Shown here: positions 35,080-43,861 of the stretch, in pieces
Position numbering within the stretch: the first letter of the stretch is position 1
How the letters are laid out: the number at the start of each line of letters is the position of its first letter
Assembly: GCF_038022665.1 (NCBI RefSeq)
Contig: NZ_CP150629.1
Span: forward strand, 762,480-826,479
DNA: 64,000 nucleotides
Direction: 5' to 3'
Origin: Methanolobus sp. WCC4
GTDB taxonomy: Archaea; Halobacteriota; Methanosarcinia; Methanosarcinales; Methanosarcinaceae
Position numbers and translations under genes: made by a program
Notes under the pieces: generated by a model
Seen by the model: the letters and a program-made list of their open reading frames with translations, nothing else
What the model was told of the DNA's origin: nothing
Database searches by the model: none

Positions 35080-35565
35080 TTACCATGCTTCCTGTGCCAG
35101 TACGTCGTCGTACTGTCCCTCGTCGATAGCTTTCTGGCATTCCTTTGCGGTCATACCTTCAGCAGTTACGCCCATTGGGACACAGGATCCAAGTACTTCT
35201 TTCACAGCAGCCTTAAGGTCGTATGAGAGAATATCGTCTTTCTTCATACGTGCGATCTTTGCTGCCTGTGGAATTGTTATATTTCCTACAGTCACTGTGT
35301 TAGGCTCGCCGGATCCCTTCTGGATTCCTGCTTCCTGTAATATGAGTGCAGATGTTGGTGGAGTTCCTACTTCTATCTCGAAACTCTTGTCGTCTGCTAC
35401 TATTACCTTGACCGGGACTTGCATCCCATTGTAATCGTTTGTCTTCTCGTTGATCTTGTCGATCACGTCTTTTATGTTAATTCCAAGAGGACCAAGGGCA
35501 GGACCGAGTGGTGGACCTGGGTTTGCTTTTCCTCCTGGGACCAATGCTTCAACAACATTTGCCAT
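35080..35565 (-). CDS. rpl11: large-subunit ribosomal protein L11
   Basis: Binds the GTPase-associated centre of 23S rRNA. The 161-residue protein starts MANVVEALVPGGKANPGPPLGPALGP, whose first part with the Gly/Pro-rich loop is diagnostic. The C-terminal RNA-binding domain includes GNITIPQAAKIARMK and the end GSCVPMGVTAEGMTAKE. It follows spt5 by 50 bases. Confidence 0.97.
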   Translation of the reverse strand: MANVVEALVPGGKANPGPPLGPALGPLGINIKDVIDKINEKTNDYNGMQVPVKVIVADDKSFEIEVGTPPTSALILQEAGIQKGSGEPNTVTVGNITIPQAAKIARMKKDDILSYDLKAAVKEVLGSCVPMGVTAEGMTAKECQKAIDEGQYDDVLAQEAW

Positions 35566-35615
35566 TTGAATATCACCATTGAATTGTATAAATATAACAT
35601 TGAGATTTCAGGATC

Positions 35616-36083
35616 TCAGGCATTTTGTTCCTCGTCTTTCCTGAGGACTCTTACAGTATCACCGCGAATAGTTATAGGTATCGGTACAACTGCATCGAAC
35701 AGTTCTACAGTTATTTCCTCGTGACCTTCGTCCACTCTCTTCACACGGGCTTTCTCGCCCTTGAATGGACCTGATGTGATCTCGATGATCGCACCTTCTG
35801 ATATTCCGGTCACGGTTGGCTTTGGTGTAAGGAAATGTGATATCTCCTCAATTGAGGACTGTCCCTTTACAAGAGCTCTTGCATGTGGAACTGTCTGTAT
35901 TGCCTGTTCTACATCTCCGGGAGATACAGCCTCAATGAGCACGTATCCTTTCAGCTCATCAGGTGCGAGGATCGCTCTGATATCCAGATGTTCTTTCCTT
36001 GCGGACTGTGTAATCATGTTCGCAACTGAACGTTCCTGGTTAGCTGTCGTTTTCACGACGAATATTGCAGAATCAGCAGTCAT
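35616..36083 (-). CDS. spt5: transcription elongation factor Spt5 (NusG)
   Basis: Clamps RNA polymerase during elongation. The NGN domain (IFVVKTTANQERSVANMI ... VLIEAVSPGDVEQAI) is followed by a KOW domain (EGAIIEITSGPFKGEKARVKRV). I take the ATG at 36083, preceded by GGGTG; an ATG at 36095 lies inside the secE coding end. Two bases separate it from secE, the usual archaeal order. Confidence 0.95.
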   Translation of the reverse strand: MTADSAIFVVKTTANQERSVANMITQSARKEHLDIRAILAPDELKGYVLIEAVSPGDVEQAIQTVPHARALVKGQSSIEEISHFLTPKPTVTGISEGAIIEITSGPFKGEKARVKRVDEGHEEITVELFDAVVPIPITIRGDTVRVLRKDEEQNA

Positions 36084-36085
36084 GA

Positions 36086-36298
36086 TTACACCCATTTAGG
36101 CATCTCTACCAATAACACATATATCAGGAATCCTACGAAACCTATTGCAAGGATTCCCAGACCTGCAACCTTTGCTATGGTCAGGAATTCCTCTCTGGAT
36201 GGTTTCTTTGTTAATTTGAGGACCCTAAGGTATGTCTTAAGGGATTGATTTATGCTAGCGCTATTGATTTTACTTAGATCGAATGACTCTTCTGCCAA
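36086..36298 (-). CDS. secE: preprotein translocase subunit SecE (Sec61 gamma)
   Basis: A 70-residue protein with an amphipathic cytoplasmic helix (LKTYLRVLKLTKKPSREEFL) and one C-terminal membrane helix (VAGLGILAIGFVGFLIYVLL), as in Sec61 gamma. It clamps SecY in the translocation pore. A TATA-like element (GCAATATAAACG on the minus strand, near 36325) would give a very short leader. Confidence 0.93.
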   Translation of the reverse strand: MAEESFDLSKINSASINQSLKTYLRVLKLTKKPSREEFLTIAKVAGLGILAIGFVGFLIYVLLVEMPKWV

Positions 36299-36390
36299 AG
36301 TATTTCACAACCGGTTATGATCGTTTATATTGCATGCGTTTATTTTGAAGCTAAGTTATGATGCCAGAATTTACTATCCTGTAATCTGTA

Positions 36391-36468
36391 GAGCCATCAA
36401 AACTACGTCTTTAATAAAATACCTTTCGATTGGATCTCGAAAATGTGCGATCCAATCAACAGGCTCTA
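36391..36468. repeat. nested inverted repeats between ftsZ and secE
   Basis: GATTGGATC and GATCCAATC are exact complements separated by 12 bases, near 36429-36458. An outer pair AGAGCC (36391-36396) and GGCTCT (36463-36468) brackets them. On the minus strand this lies downstream of ftsZ, so an RNA hairpin that ends or stabilises the ftsZ transcript is plausible. A run of A/T follows. Confidence 0.5.
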
Positions 36469-36488
36469 TGTTAAAAAAGGGATATGTT

Positions 36489-37601
36489 CTATTTAACGAA
36501 ATCGATTCCGTATTTCCTTGTTACGTTCTTGGCTCCGCCATGGCCGTATATCTGTGGTGACCTGACGCCTGTTACTACTATCATGGTACGCACGGTCTGC
36601 TCAAGGTCATCATTGACCTGTGCTCCCCAGATGAGCCTTGCTTCAGGGTCTATCCTGTTGTATACTTCCTGAACGACACTCTCTGCTTCGGAGATCGTCA
36701 TGTCCGGCCCGCCTATTACATTGACAAGTGCGGATGTTGCTCCTGATATGTCTACATCCAGAAGTGGGCTGCGAAGTGCTTTCTGTACGGATTCCACAGC
36801 TTTCATCTCGCCATCTGATTCTCCAAGTCCTATCATTGCAACGCCACCGTTCTGCATGACGGTCCTGACATCAGCGAAGTCAAGGTTGACAAGTCCTGGC
36901 TTTGTGATAAGTTCTGTGATACCTTTGACAGCTCTCATAAGCACCTCATCGGATACTTTGAATGCTGCCTGTAGTGGGAGCCTTGGGACAACTTCGAGGA
37001 GCTTGTCATTCGGAACTACTATTACAGTATCAGCCACATCTCTCAGTCTTTCAAGACCTGCTTCTGCATTTGTCCTTCTGACCTGTCCTTCCACACTGAA
37101 TGGCAATGTGACCACAGCGATAGTGAGCGCTCCTGCATCCCTTGCAGCTTCTGCGACAACTGGTGCAGATCCGGTACCGGTTCCTCCTCCGAGTCCGCAT
37201 GTGATGAATACCATATCACTGCCATTCACAACATCGGCGATCTCATCTACGCTTTCAAGTGCAGCATCCTCTCCTATCTGTGGAAGACTGCCTGCTCCAA
37301 GACCTCTGGTCTTCTTCTTTCCAATGAGTATCTTCTGGTCTGCCTTGATGTTCAGGAGGTGCTGAGCATCTGTGTTGATGGCAACGAACTCTGCGCCCTT
37401 GATGCCCTCATCGACCATTCTCTGCGTGCTGTTGGACCCGCCGCCGCCACAGCCTATGACCTTGATATTGGTGTGTAACTGGCGCAGCATTTCCTCCAAT
37501 TCTGCGTTTATGTCTTTGTGCTCCGGGTTTTGTGTGGTCTGGCCGCGAAGGTTAGCCTCCTGTTCAGACCTTGCAAGTGCCTCTTCTACTATGGATCTCA
37601 T
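36489..37601 (-). CDS. ftsZ: cell division GTPase FtsZ
   Basis: Tubulin-like GTPase that forms the division ring. Motifs: [13 protein letters not shown] (near residue 51), the tubulin signature [12 protein letters not shown], and [15 protein letters not shown] with the catalytic T7 loop. The N-terminal 45 residues form a charged extension. The length of 370 and position next to secE-spt5 fit the FtsZ1 group of euryarchaea. A second FtsZ is not in this window. Confidence 0.96.
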   Translation of the reverse strand: MRSIVEEALARSEQEANLRGQTTQNPEHKDINAELEEMLRQLHTNIKVIGCGGGGSNSTQRMVDEGIKGAEFVAINTDAQHLLNIKADQKILIGKKKTRGLGAGSLPQIGEDAALESVDEIADVVNGSDMVFITCGLGGGTGTGSAPVVAEAARDAGALTIAVVTLPFSVEGQVRRTNAEAGLERLRDVADTVIVVPNDKLLEVVPRLPLQAAFKVSDEVLMRAVKGITELITKPGLVNLDFADVRTVMQNGGVAMIGLGESDGEMKAVESVQKALRSPLLDVDISGATSALVNVIGGPDMTISEAESVVQEVYNRIDPEARLIWGAQVNDDLEQTVRTMIVVTGVRSPQIYGHGGAKNVTRKYGIDFVK

Positions 37602-37658
37602 TCTTTTTATCCCTCAAATGAAAATCGTATATTGGATTAAAGGTATGATGATATATAT

Positions 37659-39059
37659 CTAATTGGACAGTAAGATTTCCCTGACCTTTCTTTTATGGAC
37701 CATTTCCGGTTCGATCCTCTTTCCATCCACAACAACAGGATTGCCTTTTGCCAGTTCACCCAACATCGGTCCAGGTGGAATTCCTAATTCCTTTGCTGCA
37801 ATTGGATCGAATCTTTTACTTATTATGTAAAGTATATTCTCATCAGGAATATATTTAATTTCATAATGCTCTTTTAGTATTTTAATGCATTCATTTGTGA
37901 TGGTCTGCATAGCAGTTTTCGTATCTTCACCGATTCCCAGTATGTGATTTGATATCGTTCCGTTCTTGTTGTCTACATAGATGGGTGAGTACTGTTCAAA
38001 TATCTCTGTGGTTCTTTTCCTGTCAGCACTTGCAGACTCTTTGATAAGTTCCTCGTTCAGCTCACCTGTGGTGATATCAGGATACTGGTCCGGTGTGGAG
38101 TGTCTTATCTTTTCCAGGGAGGACCTGAATATCCCGTTTATCCTGAGCCTGCCTTCCGGGACCAGCCTGTCACATTCTTCTTTCAGGCGGATGAAAAGTT
38201 CCCACGGTATGTCTCCCATCTCTCTGATCTCATTCTCTCGAAGTGATATGTATCCAAGCTCTTCTATGATCTCGGATAATCTCTGTCTCTCTTTTGAGCT
38301 CATGGATTTCCTGTCAAAATAGACAAGATCTGCTTTTGACCTGTTGAATGCCTGAATGACCATGTCTCTGTCAACGTGGGATAACTGGTAGTCTGGAAAA
38401 TTATGTCCGAACGTGATATTTGAGTTCAGTATCAGCTCGGTTTGTCTTGCAGCGTAATGTCCTCCCCCAAAGCCTATAGCAACAGGTACGTCAACGGGTT
38501 GTGCTTCCAATATCGCCCTTGCAACGATCTCTCCTGCAAGTGGGTCTCCCCACTGTTCTTCTCCACTTCCTATCTCTGCGTAGACCATTGGGGTTATGAG
38601 GTCGGTTGGTCCATGGTGTGTGGATTCCATGTTTGTCTCATAATGGGTGTCCTTTGCCATTTTCTCCATCTTTCTCAGGATCGAGCACAGCATCTTTGGT
38701 GCGGCTACGGAGAGTTCCTTCGGTCTTCCGCCAAAATCTGCAGTATCTGGATTGCCTGTGAAATGTGCAGTAAGCACTGATCTGCCATCCTTGCTCTTGT
38801 GTCTGGAGGCTACTATTATAAGGTCAGTGTCATATCCTGCTTCCTTCATTCTCTCGTCGATCCTGTCCTCATAGATGTGATGTCCTTCAATCTCTATTAT
38901 CCTGTGGGTTGGATTCTCATGGACCGATAACAGTCCATCCCATCCGTTGGTGAGCTTGTCAGACAACTGCCATTTTCCAATTCTGAGCAGATGTTCCTTT
39001 ATGTTCTGGCTGGCAATGTCTGCAGCCGAGCAAAGTATGTTGATCTTCTTTTCCTTCAT
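37659..39059 (-). CDS. dtdA: D-aminoacyl-tRNA deacylase DtdA
   Basis: Removes D-amino acids wrongly attached to tRNA; archaeal and plant (GEK1-like) type, zinc-dependent. Motifs: AHFTGNPDTADFGG, STHHGPTDLITPMVYAEIGSGEEQW (the His pair and Glu are likely metal ligands) and GFGGGHYAARQTEL. I chose the ATG at 39059 (MKEKKINILCSAADIAS) because it matches the family's N terminus. The open frame extends to an ATG at 39131 with a Lys/Arg-rich leader that is not family-like. The C-terminal half after about residue 270 is a further domain of the same family. Confidence 0.88.
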   Translation of the reverse strand: MKEKKINILCSAADIASQNIKEHLLRIGKWQLSDKLTNGWDGLLSVHENPTHRIIEIEGHHIYEDRIDERMKEAGYDTDLIIVASRHKSKDGRSVLTAHFTGNPDTADFGGRPKELSVAAPKMLCSILRKMEKMAKDTHYETNMESTHHGPTDLITPMVYAEIGSGEEQWGDPLAGEIVARAILEAQPVDVPVAIGFGGGHYAARQTELILNSNITFGHNFPDYQLSHVDRDMVIQAFNRSKADLVYFDRKSMSSKERQRLSEIIEELGYISLRENEIREMGDIPWELFIRLKEECDRLVPEGRLRINGIFRSSLEKIRHSTPDQYPDITTGELNEELIKESASADRKRTTEIFEQYSPIYVDNKNGTISNHILGIGEDTKTAMQTITNECIKILKEHYEIKYIPDENILYIISKRFDPIAAKELGIPPGPMLGELAKGNPVVVDGKRIEPEMVHKRKVREILLSN

Positions 39060-39240
39060 GTTCTCTTTATCTCTCATCTTTCGGAAACTTATCCTTTTTG
39101 TTTGGATCAGGTACTTTTTCTTGTCTTCCATGATCTTAGACTGATATGGTCTCCTTTCAGTAACTTTAATGCCTATTATGTTATCTTCAGTTAGTTATGG
39201 GCCCTGCGTTCCTGCAGGCCTGTCGAAGGGATGTGATATC

Positions 39241-39897
39241 TTGGACAGCACAACAATTGATGGTGTTTTTATAAAGTGGCTTGGTAATGCAGGTTTTATG
39301 ATGAAGGCCGATGGCATGGTAGTCTACATCGATCCAACTGGCATACAGGGTAATATCCCTGATGAGGATATGGCAGATCTGCTTCTGATCACTCATGAGA
39401 AATTCGGACACTGCGACCCTGATTCTATCCGTAAGGTTCGCAAGTCAGATTGTACCACACTTATCCCTGAAAATATGAGTCTTCAGTTCAGGGGAGATGC
39501 ACGAAGGGTCATGGGTGGCGATTCCCTTTCAGGAGAACTTAGCATCAAGGGTGTAGATATCGAAGTAATGGACACCTATGACTCTTGTGAGGCTGCTACT
39601 ACTACTCCGGGTGAAGGTGTGGGGTATGTCCTGACATTCGGAGGTCTGAACATCTATCATGCAGGTCACACGTGCACTGTTCCCGACCTGGGCCCGATAT
39701 CTGTGGATATTGTTCTATTGCCTGTCATCAATGATGCAATGGACGTAGAAGCTGCAGTTGATGCAGTTTCTTTGATAGGTCCCGATGTGGTGATTCCTAT
39801 GGGCTATGAACAGAATGAAAGCTCAGTTGAGGATATCAATACCTTTGTTACCATGGTAACGGAAAAGTCACCCTCTACAAGGGTAGTGCTACTTTGA
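39241..39897 (+). CDS. metallo-beta-lactamase fold protein with altered metal site
   Basis: About 218 residues in the MBL fold (IKWLGNAGFMMKADGMVVYIDP, then ITHEKFGHCDPDSIR). In active members the signature is H-x-H-x-D-H; here it reads H-E-K-F-G-H, so the second His and the Asp are replaced by Lys and Gly. The later AGHTCTVPDLG His is kept. It may bind fewer metals or be a non-catalytic relative. The start is uncertain: TTG at 39241 follows GGGATGTGAT, while an ATG at 39169 lies near the likely transcript start and would add 24 poorly conserved residues. Confidence 0.75.
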   Translation: MDSTTIDGVFIKWLGNAGFMMKADGMVVYIDPTGIQGNIPDEDMADLLLITHEKFGHCDPDSIRKVRKSDCTTLIPENMSLQFRGDARRVMGGDSLSGELSIKGVDIEVMDTYDSCEAATTTPGEGVGYVLTFGGLNIYHAGHTCTVPDLGPISVDIVLLPVINDAMDVEAAVDAVSLIGPDVVIPMGYEQNESSVEDINTFVTMVTEKSPSTRVVLL

Positions 39898-39939
39898 TGT
39901 TCTGATGGGTGCAATTTTGGGTTCAATATAGGTGCAAAA

Positions 39940-40266
39940 ATGGCAAAGAACAGGAAGAAGAATAAGACAATAGCCAGGAGTATCGCTCAGGAGCGAATAG
40001 AATATCTCTTTGGCCTTGCAAAGGAAGAGCTTTCCAGCAACCCCGAAAGGAGTGCCAGATATGTATCACTGGCAAGGAAGATCGGTATGAGGCACCGTGT
40101 GCGGATCCCTGCTGAACTTAAAAGGAGTTTTTGCAGGAACTGTGGTTCTCTGCTTGTCCCGGGATACAATTCAAGGACACGTTCTAAAAATGGCTGTGTT
40201 GTGGTCACCTGTCTGAACTGTGGTTCTATCAAAAGATATCCTTTCAGTTCATCAGAAGTGGAGTGA
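39940..40266 (+). CDS. rnp4: ribonuclease P protein component 4 (Rnp4)
   Basis: Protein subunit of archaeal RNase P, homologous to human Rpp21. The 108 residues start with a basic helix (AKNRKKNKTIARSIAQERIEYL), followed by ARYVSLARKIGMRHRVRIP and a zinc ribbon with four Cys (CRNCG and CLNCG). It matures the 5' ends of tRNAs. It ends directly where the convergent gene at 40267 ends, with no bases between the two stops. Confidence 0.95.
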   Translation: MAKNRKKNKTIARSIAQERIEYLFGLAKEELSSNPERSARYVSLARKIGMRHRVRIPAELKRSFCRNCGSLLVPGYNSRTRSKNGCVVVTCLNCGSIKRYPFSSSEVE

Positions 40267-40494
40267 TCATGCAGTGGCCCATGCCATTATTCTTGTTATG
40301 ATGTAGGCAACAGTGAATATAATTAGTCCCATTGCGACATAAAGGAATATATTCCTGAAAACCACGTCCTTTTCAGAGCCTGCCTTTATCCCAAAACCGC
40401 CACAGCATCCACCACTGCCACAGGATGTGCATGCACTTTCATTTTTTTGAGTCTCTTTGTTCAGCAGTGGGATCGTTATTTTTTCAGACATCAT
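40267..40494 (-). CDS. small Cys/Gly-rich membrane protein
   Basis: About 75 residues. I do not recognise the family. After a short leader (MMSEKITIPLLNKE) comes a cluster of five Cys in CTSCGSGGCCGGFG, and after a spacer one C-terminal membrane helix (IFLYVAMGLIIFTVAYIITRIMAW). The start is the ATG at 40494 or 40491; a longer frame to 40611 runs into the tRNA-Ser gene and is not real. The Cys cluster could bind zinc or a metal cluster at the cytoplasmic membrane face. Co-conservation next to rnp4 would need checking. Confidence 0.65.
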   Translation of the reverse strand: MMSEKITIPLLNKETQKNESACTSCGSGGCCGGFGIKAGSEKDVVFRNIFLYVAMGLIIFTVAYIITRIMAWATA

Positions 40495-40577
40495 AGCTAT
40501 ATCTCTTCTTATCGTTAATAGTTCCTTTGCCGGAAACGCATTGCTAATGGTGTGGTAAGTATTCTTTAAAAAAAGTA

Positions 40578-40662
40578 CGACGAGAGGGGGATTCGAACCC
40601 CCGAGGCGCATAGCACCACAGGATTAGCAATCCTGCGCCATACCGGGCTTGGCTATCTCGTC
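40578..40662 (-). tRNA. tRNA-Ser (anticodon GCT)
   Basis: Acceptor arms GACGAGA and TCTCGTC pair fully. The anticodon loop is closed by CAGGA/TCCTG with GCT as anticodon, and a long variable arm (class II) precedes the TTCGAAT T-loop, as expected of tRNA-Ser. CCA is not encoded. A TATA-like element lies about 35 bases upstream (near 40696). Confidence 0.93.
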
Positions 40663-40716
40663 ATGATCAGTGTTCGTTCCTAAACGCAATTCAGGTATTT
40701 AACGTTTTCCGGAATT

Positions 40717-41038
40717 AAGTGACAGGCACGCCCAGAGTTGTTATTTTTCACATTTCCAGGTGGTCTGCGATCTCGTCTCCACCCCGCAACCCTCCAAGCG
40801 ACGATTGTCCATGGTAGGCCTGCTCCCTTCCGGGCCTGGGCTGGTTCCCACAGTTAAGGTATAAGAACAAGTTCTCCAACAAGCACTTATGCCAACGTCA
40901 TCCAAGCAGGACGGGGCTTCTCAGTTGAAATTACAGGTTTGAAAATGATCCAAACATCTTCCCCAGGCTTCGTCCCCCGCATATCGGCGATCTCGGGTTA
41001 CAGGTAACGCCGGCCTACCCGGACTAGCCTGTCACCCT
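40717..41038 (-). ncRNA. signal recognition particle RNA (7S/SRP RNA)
   Basis: About 320 bases. The 5' end GTGACAGGC (41027-41035) pairs with the 3' GCCTGTCAC (40719-40727) to form archaeal helix 1. The Alu-type 5' domain contains CCGGGTAGGCCGGCG and GTAACCCG. Helix 8 near 40810-40855 has the SRP54-binding bulges and GGAA loop (AGCCCAGGCCCGGAAGGGAGC). A TATA box on the minus strand near 41055-41064 is about 25 bases before the 5' end. It acts with SRP19 and SRP54 in co-translational protein targeting. Confidence 0.9.
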
Positions 41039-41180
41039 TACATACGCATTACTGGTTATAAAAGTATCCTTTGAACATTATATGGTTGAATGGCTGCGCT
41101 GCTCCTATTATGTCTAAAGGTGCAATAGGTGCAAAAGTAACTATATAGAATGTAGTACAATAGTCCAATGGAGGCAGAAT

Positions 41181-41420
41181 ATGGATGAATTGATAGGATT
41201 TGTGACCGGTAATAAGAATCGCCAGAAATTACTTGCTCTTCTGGGTTCAAAACACCAGCTAGATGCAGTTAAGCTGGCAAAGAACATGCATATAGCCCGT
41301 CCTTCGGTGGACAAGGTCCTGGGTGAACTAATTGAAAAAGAGTTAGTGATCCAGGAAAGCGATGTCTACAAACTGACAGAACAGGGTGAGGCTTTAGAAC
41401 GAAAGGTTCAGAGCATCTGA
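41181..41420 (+). CDS. small winged-helix DNA-binding protein
   Basis: A 79-residue protein made of one winged-helix domain: NRQKLLALLGSKHQLDAVKLAKN, then the recognition helix region RPSVDKVLGELIEKELV and a wing ending YKLTEQGEALE. It resembles the archaeal ArsR/MarR-like single-domain regulators. A TATA box (ACTATATAG, near 41139) lies about 40 bases upstream. The target is unknown. It converges with the KaiC-like gene at 41456. Confidence 0.85.
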   Translation: MDELIGFVTGNKNRQKLLALLGSKHQLDAVKLAKNMHIARPSVDKVLGELIEKELVIQESDVYKLTEQGEALERKVQSI

Positions 41421-41455
41421 TAATACTTCTTTTCCAGACTTTTCCTTTTTATATC

Positions 41456-42832
41456 TCATATCAAAGTGTCAGTTCTGAGTTTGATTCCATTCTCAGTGAT
41501 CGCATATTCTTTTACTGAGCGTTTATGTTTTGTTCCTCTTGACTTGGTGACACACATGTATCTTCTGTCCCTCGCCCTGGAATTGTGTAATATGAGAACC
41601 GAATCCATAATGGCTGCTGCGTCTATCTTTTCATTCCCTGGACATTCCGAGGCAGCGGTATCGGTTGTGAACAATGATGTTATATTCTTGCTTTTCAGAT
41701 AACTTGTCATTGAATGCAGATACCCTCTAAGTTCCAGGTGATCCGGCATTGATAGTTCCAGGTGATTGGTACCGTCGAAGAACACTCTTTCAATACCATG
41801 TTCTTCTATTGTCGTTTTAATGCTGGCTGCATGTTCTGCAGGATATATCTCGCTTGGGTTATTACACATAAAGTGAAGTAATCCTTCATCTATGTATTTT
41901 TGCAGGTCCCATCCCATTCTGCCAGCATCAAGTATCATCTGATGCGGTGTATCCTCAAAACTAATAACTGTTCCTGGTTCTCCATTCTCCAGGCCTTTGA
42001 GTATGAATTGCAGCCCGAATAGTTTCTTCCCGGTTCCCGGCACTCCTGCCACCAGGAGGCTATTATATTTGTATAGTCCTCCCTCGAACATATTATCAAG
42101 ACCCGGAATTCCTGTTTCTGTTCTTGTATCCTTAAGTTCAGTGATCTCCTCGGGTTTCAGGTGAGGATAAACTGTAAATCCGGTTGAGCTGATGTCATAA
42201 AGGTACTTGTGAGATGTGATCGCCGATCTTTTTCCCGGATCGATCCCTCTCATTTTTATGAACTCTAAACGATGGTCTGCCCTTGAGTCCCTGTCCTCTC
42301 GTGTAAGGTATATTATTCCATCTGATAGGTGGCTGATCACAGAATTATGTATTTCTGGTTTTAGCATCTCTCCAACAAGGAATGTAAGCATATTCCTTTC
42401 CTGGAGCATGGAATCGAGTGTGTAGAAGAATCTTCTCTTTTCCTGCTCGATGAATCCATAACCAAGTGGTGTAACAGGGTCAATGACAAGTCTGTCAGGC
42501 TTGACAGATTCTATTATGTTCCCTATCTCGATTAATGTTGTCAACGGATCCTTTTCTGCAAGTTGCCTGTTTATTGCATGAACCTCAAAAGAGTTATCGA
42601 AAAAATCAAGGGTTGAATTATACATCATTAGCTTTTCAGGGTTCTCTGTCGTGATCGGGATGTAGAGTGCCTTTTCCCCATTCTTTGATGCATTGGATAA
42701 CATCTGAAGTGACATTATCGTTTTCCCCACACCTGCAGTTCCTGCTATCAGGATAGTTGAGGGACTAATCACTCCGTCAAGTATGGTATCAAGCCCTTCA
42801 ATGCCACATGATATCTTTTTAAGTTCGTTCAT
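41456..42832 (-). CDS. double-domain KaiC-like ATPase
   Basis: A 458-residue RecA-superfamily protein with two KaiC-type domains. Domain 1 (residues 1-230) has a normal Walker A, GTAGVGKT (31-38), and a hydrophobic Walker B (PDRLVIDPVTPL). Domain 2 (from TGIPGLDNMFEGGLY) has AGVPGTGKK, in which the last Thr/Ser of Walker A is Lys, so this site may not hydrolyse ATP. Such proteins are frequent in Methanosarcinales and are thought to act in signalling rather than in a clock, because no KaiA/KaiB is seen. Confidence 0.85.
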   Translation of the reverse strand: MNELKKISCGIEGLDTILDGVISPSTILIAGTAGVGKTIMSLQMLSNASKNGEKALYIPITTENPEKLMMYNSTLDFFDNSFEVHAINRQLAEKDPLTTLIEIGNIIESVKPDRLVIDPVTPLGYGFIEQEKRRFFYTLDSMLQERNMLTFLVGEMLKPEIHNSVISHLSDGIIYLTREDRDSRADHRLEFIKMRGIDPGKRSAITSHKYLYDISSTGFTVYPHLKPEEITELKDTRTETGIPGLDNMFEGGLYKYNSLLVAGVPGTGKKLFGLQFILKGLENGEPGTVISFEDTPHQMILDAGRMGWDLQKYIDEGLLHFMCNNPSEIYPAEHAASIKTTIEEHGIERVFFDGTNHLELSMPDHLELRGYLHSMTSYLKSKNITSLFTTDTAASECPGNEKIDAAAIMDSVLILHNSRARDRRYMCVTKSRGTKHKRSVKEYAITENGIKLRTDTLI

Positions 42833-42928
42833 TCTATCTTCTTTTATAACTTGATTCTGGTAGCTAGAACACTTGTTTATACGATAATTTAATATACATT
42901 TTTATATAATTAATGGTTGGTGAATCTG

Positions 42929-43072
42929 ATGAACTATAGATGTCCTATATGTGATGGTAAAATGAATCGCTGGCGATATCCTGCTATAAAGAGACAGGAT
43001 CAATATGGCCGTGCACTTGTAGTTTACAAATGTGTTGAATGCGGCCATGAGGAAATGTATCCTGACCTTTGA
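42929..43072 (+). CDS. 47-residue zinc-ribbon protein
   Basis: A small gene, MNYRCPICDGKMNRWRY to EMYPDL. It has two C-x2-C pairs (Cys5/Cys8 and Cys35/Cys38) that would form one zinc ribbon, with basic residues between them. The ribosome binding site GGTTGGTGA is six to seven bases before the ATG. It sits between two KaiC-like genes that are on the opposite strand. The role is unknown, perhaps nucleic-acid or protein binding. Confidence 0.7.
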   Translation: MNYRCPICDGKMNRWRYPAIKRQDQYGRALVVYKCVECGHEEMYPDL

Positions 43073-43081
43073 TATTTCCAA

Positions 43082-43861
43082 TTAGAACATGGAATATACT
43101 TCTTCGTGTGGATGGATGACAAACCCGCCGGGCGTGATGTCGTATGGGTGGATCTTCTTACTGTGGTCCGATCCTCTCATCTTGTATATTTCCATACTTC
43201 TCATCCTTACGTTCTCGTGTCTCTTGTAGTATAGTACTATAGTACCATCAGTTACGAAGTTCTCAACGCCGAATCTGGATGGTTTCGTTTCGTCGATGAG
43301 TTCACATGTCATCATCGATGTCAGGCCGATGACCTCAAGAGTGGTGCTGAGTTTCAGGAGTTCGATCCTTATCTTCGCAGGGTCCTGAAGATAGAAGCTG
43401 ACAGATGTTGTTGAATCGATGAGTGCACGTTTCGCGTTGATCTCTTCCTGGGTTGCGATTATCTGGTCCATCATTGACCTTATGTCAAATGGACGTACAT
43501 CCACATACTTTTCCTGCGAGGGGATGCCTATCTTGGTGGAACATGCATCTATTATAACCAGCTTGTTCTCATCCTCAAGTGCCTGAAGGTCCCAGCCGAA
43601 TTTGAGCACGTTCTCTCTTATCTGCTCCGGCCTTTCTTCAGTGGCGACGATTATTCCGTTCTCACCGTATTTGGTTATTCCGTTATAGATGAACTGTATT
43701 GAAAAATTGGTTTTGCCTGCACCGGATGTACCTGAAATGAGGTATGTCCTGTCACGGATAAGTCCTCCGCCGCATAGCTCATCGAATCCTGGTATGCCCG
43801 TTTTTACACGATTTGCTTCATCGTCCATTGATATCTCTTCAGAAACTGCACCATCAAACAT
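43082..43861 (-). CDS. single-domain KaiC-like ATPase
   Basis: A 259-residue RecA/KaiC-type protein. KTGIPGFDELCGGGLIRDRTYL is the family's entry motif, followed by an intact Walker A GTSGAGKT. The Walker B region is RALIDSTTSVSFYL, and the C-terminal part has MRSMEIYKMRGSDHSKKIHPYDI, a stretch shared by KaiC-like archaeal proteins. A TATA-like element lies near 43886-43896. The function is unknown; a signalling role is inferred from the family. Confidence 0.87.
   Translation of the reverse strand: MFDGAVSEEISMDDEANRVKTGIPGFDELCGGGLIRDRTYLISGTSGAGKTNFSIQFIYNGITKYGENGIIVATEERPEQIRENVLKFGWDLQALEDENKLVIIDACSTKIGIPSQEKYVDVRPFDIRSMMDQIIATQEEINAKRALIDSTTSVSFYLQDPAKIRIELLKLSTTLEVIGLTSMMTCELIDETKPSRFGVENFVTDGTIVLYYKRHENVRMRSMEIYKMRGSDHSKKIHPYDITPGGFVIHPHEEVYSMF

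Noticed and set aside
36700..37365. 221-residue plus-strand frame opposite ftsZ
   Set aside because: Antisense to a clear, conserved ftsZ gene; no family-like sequence.
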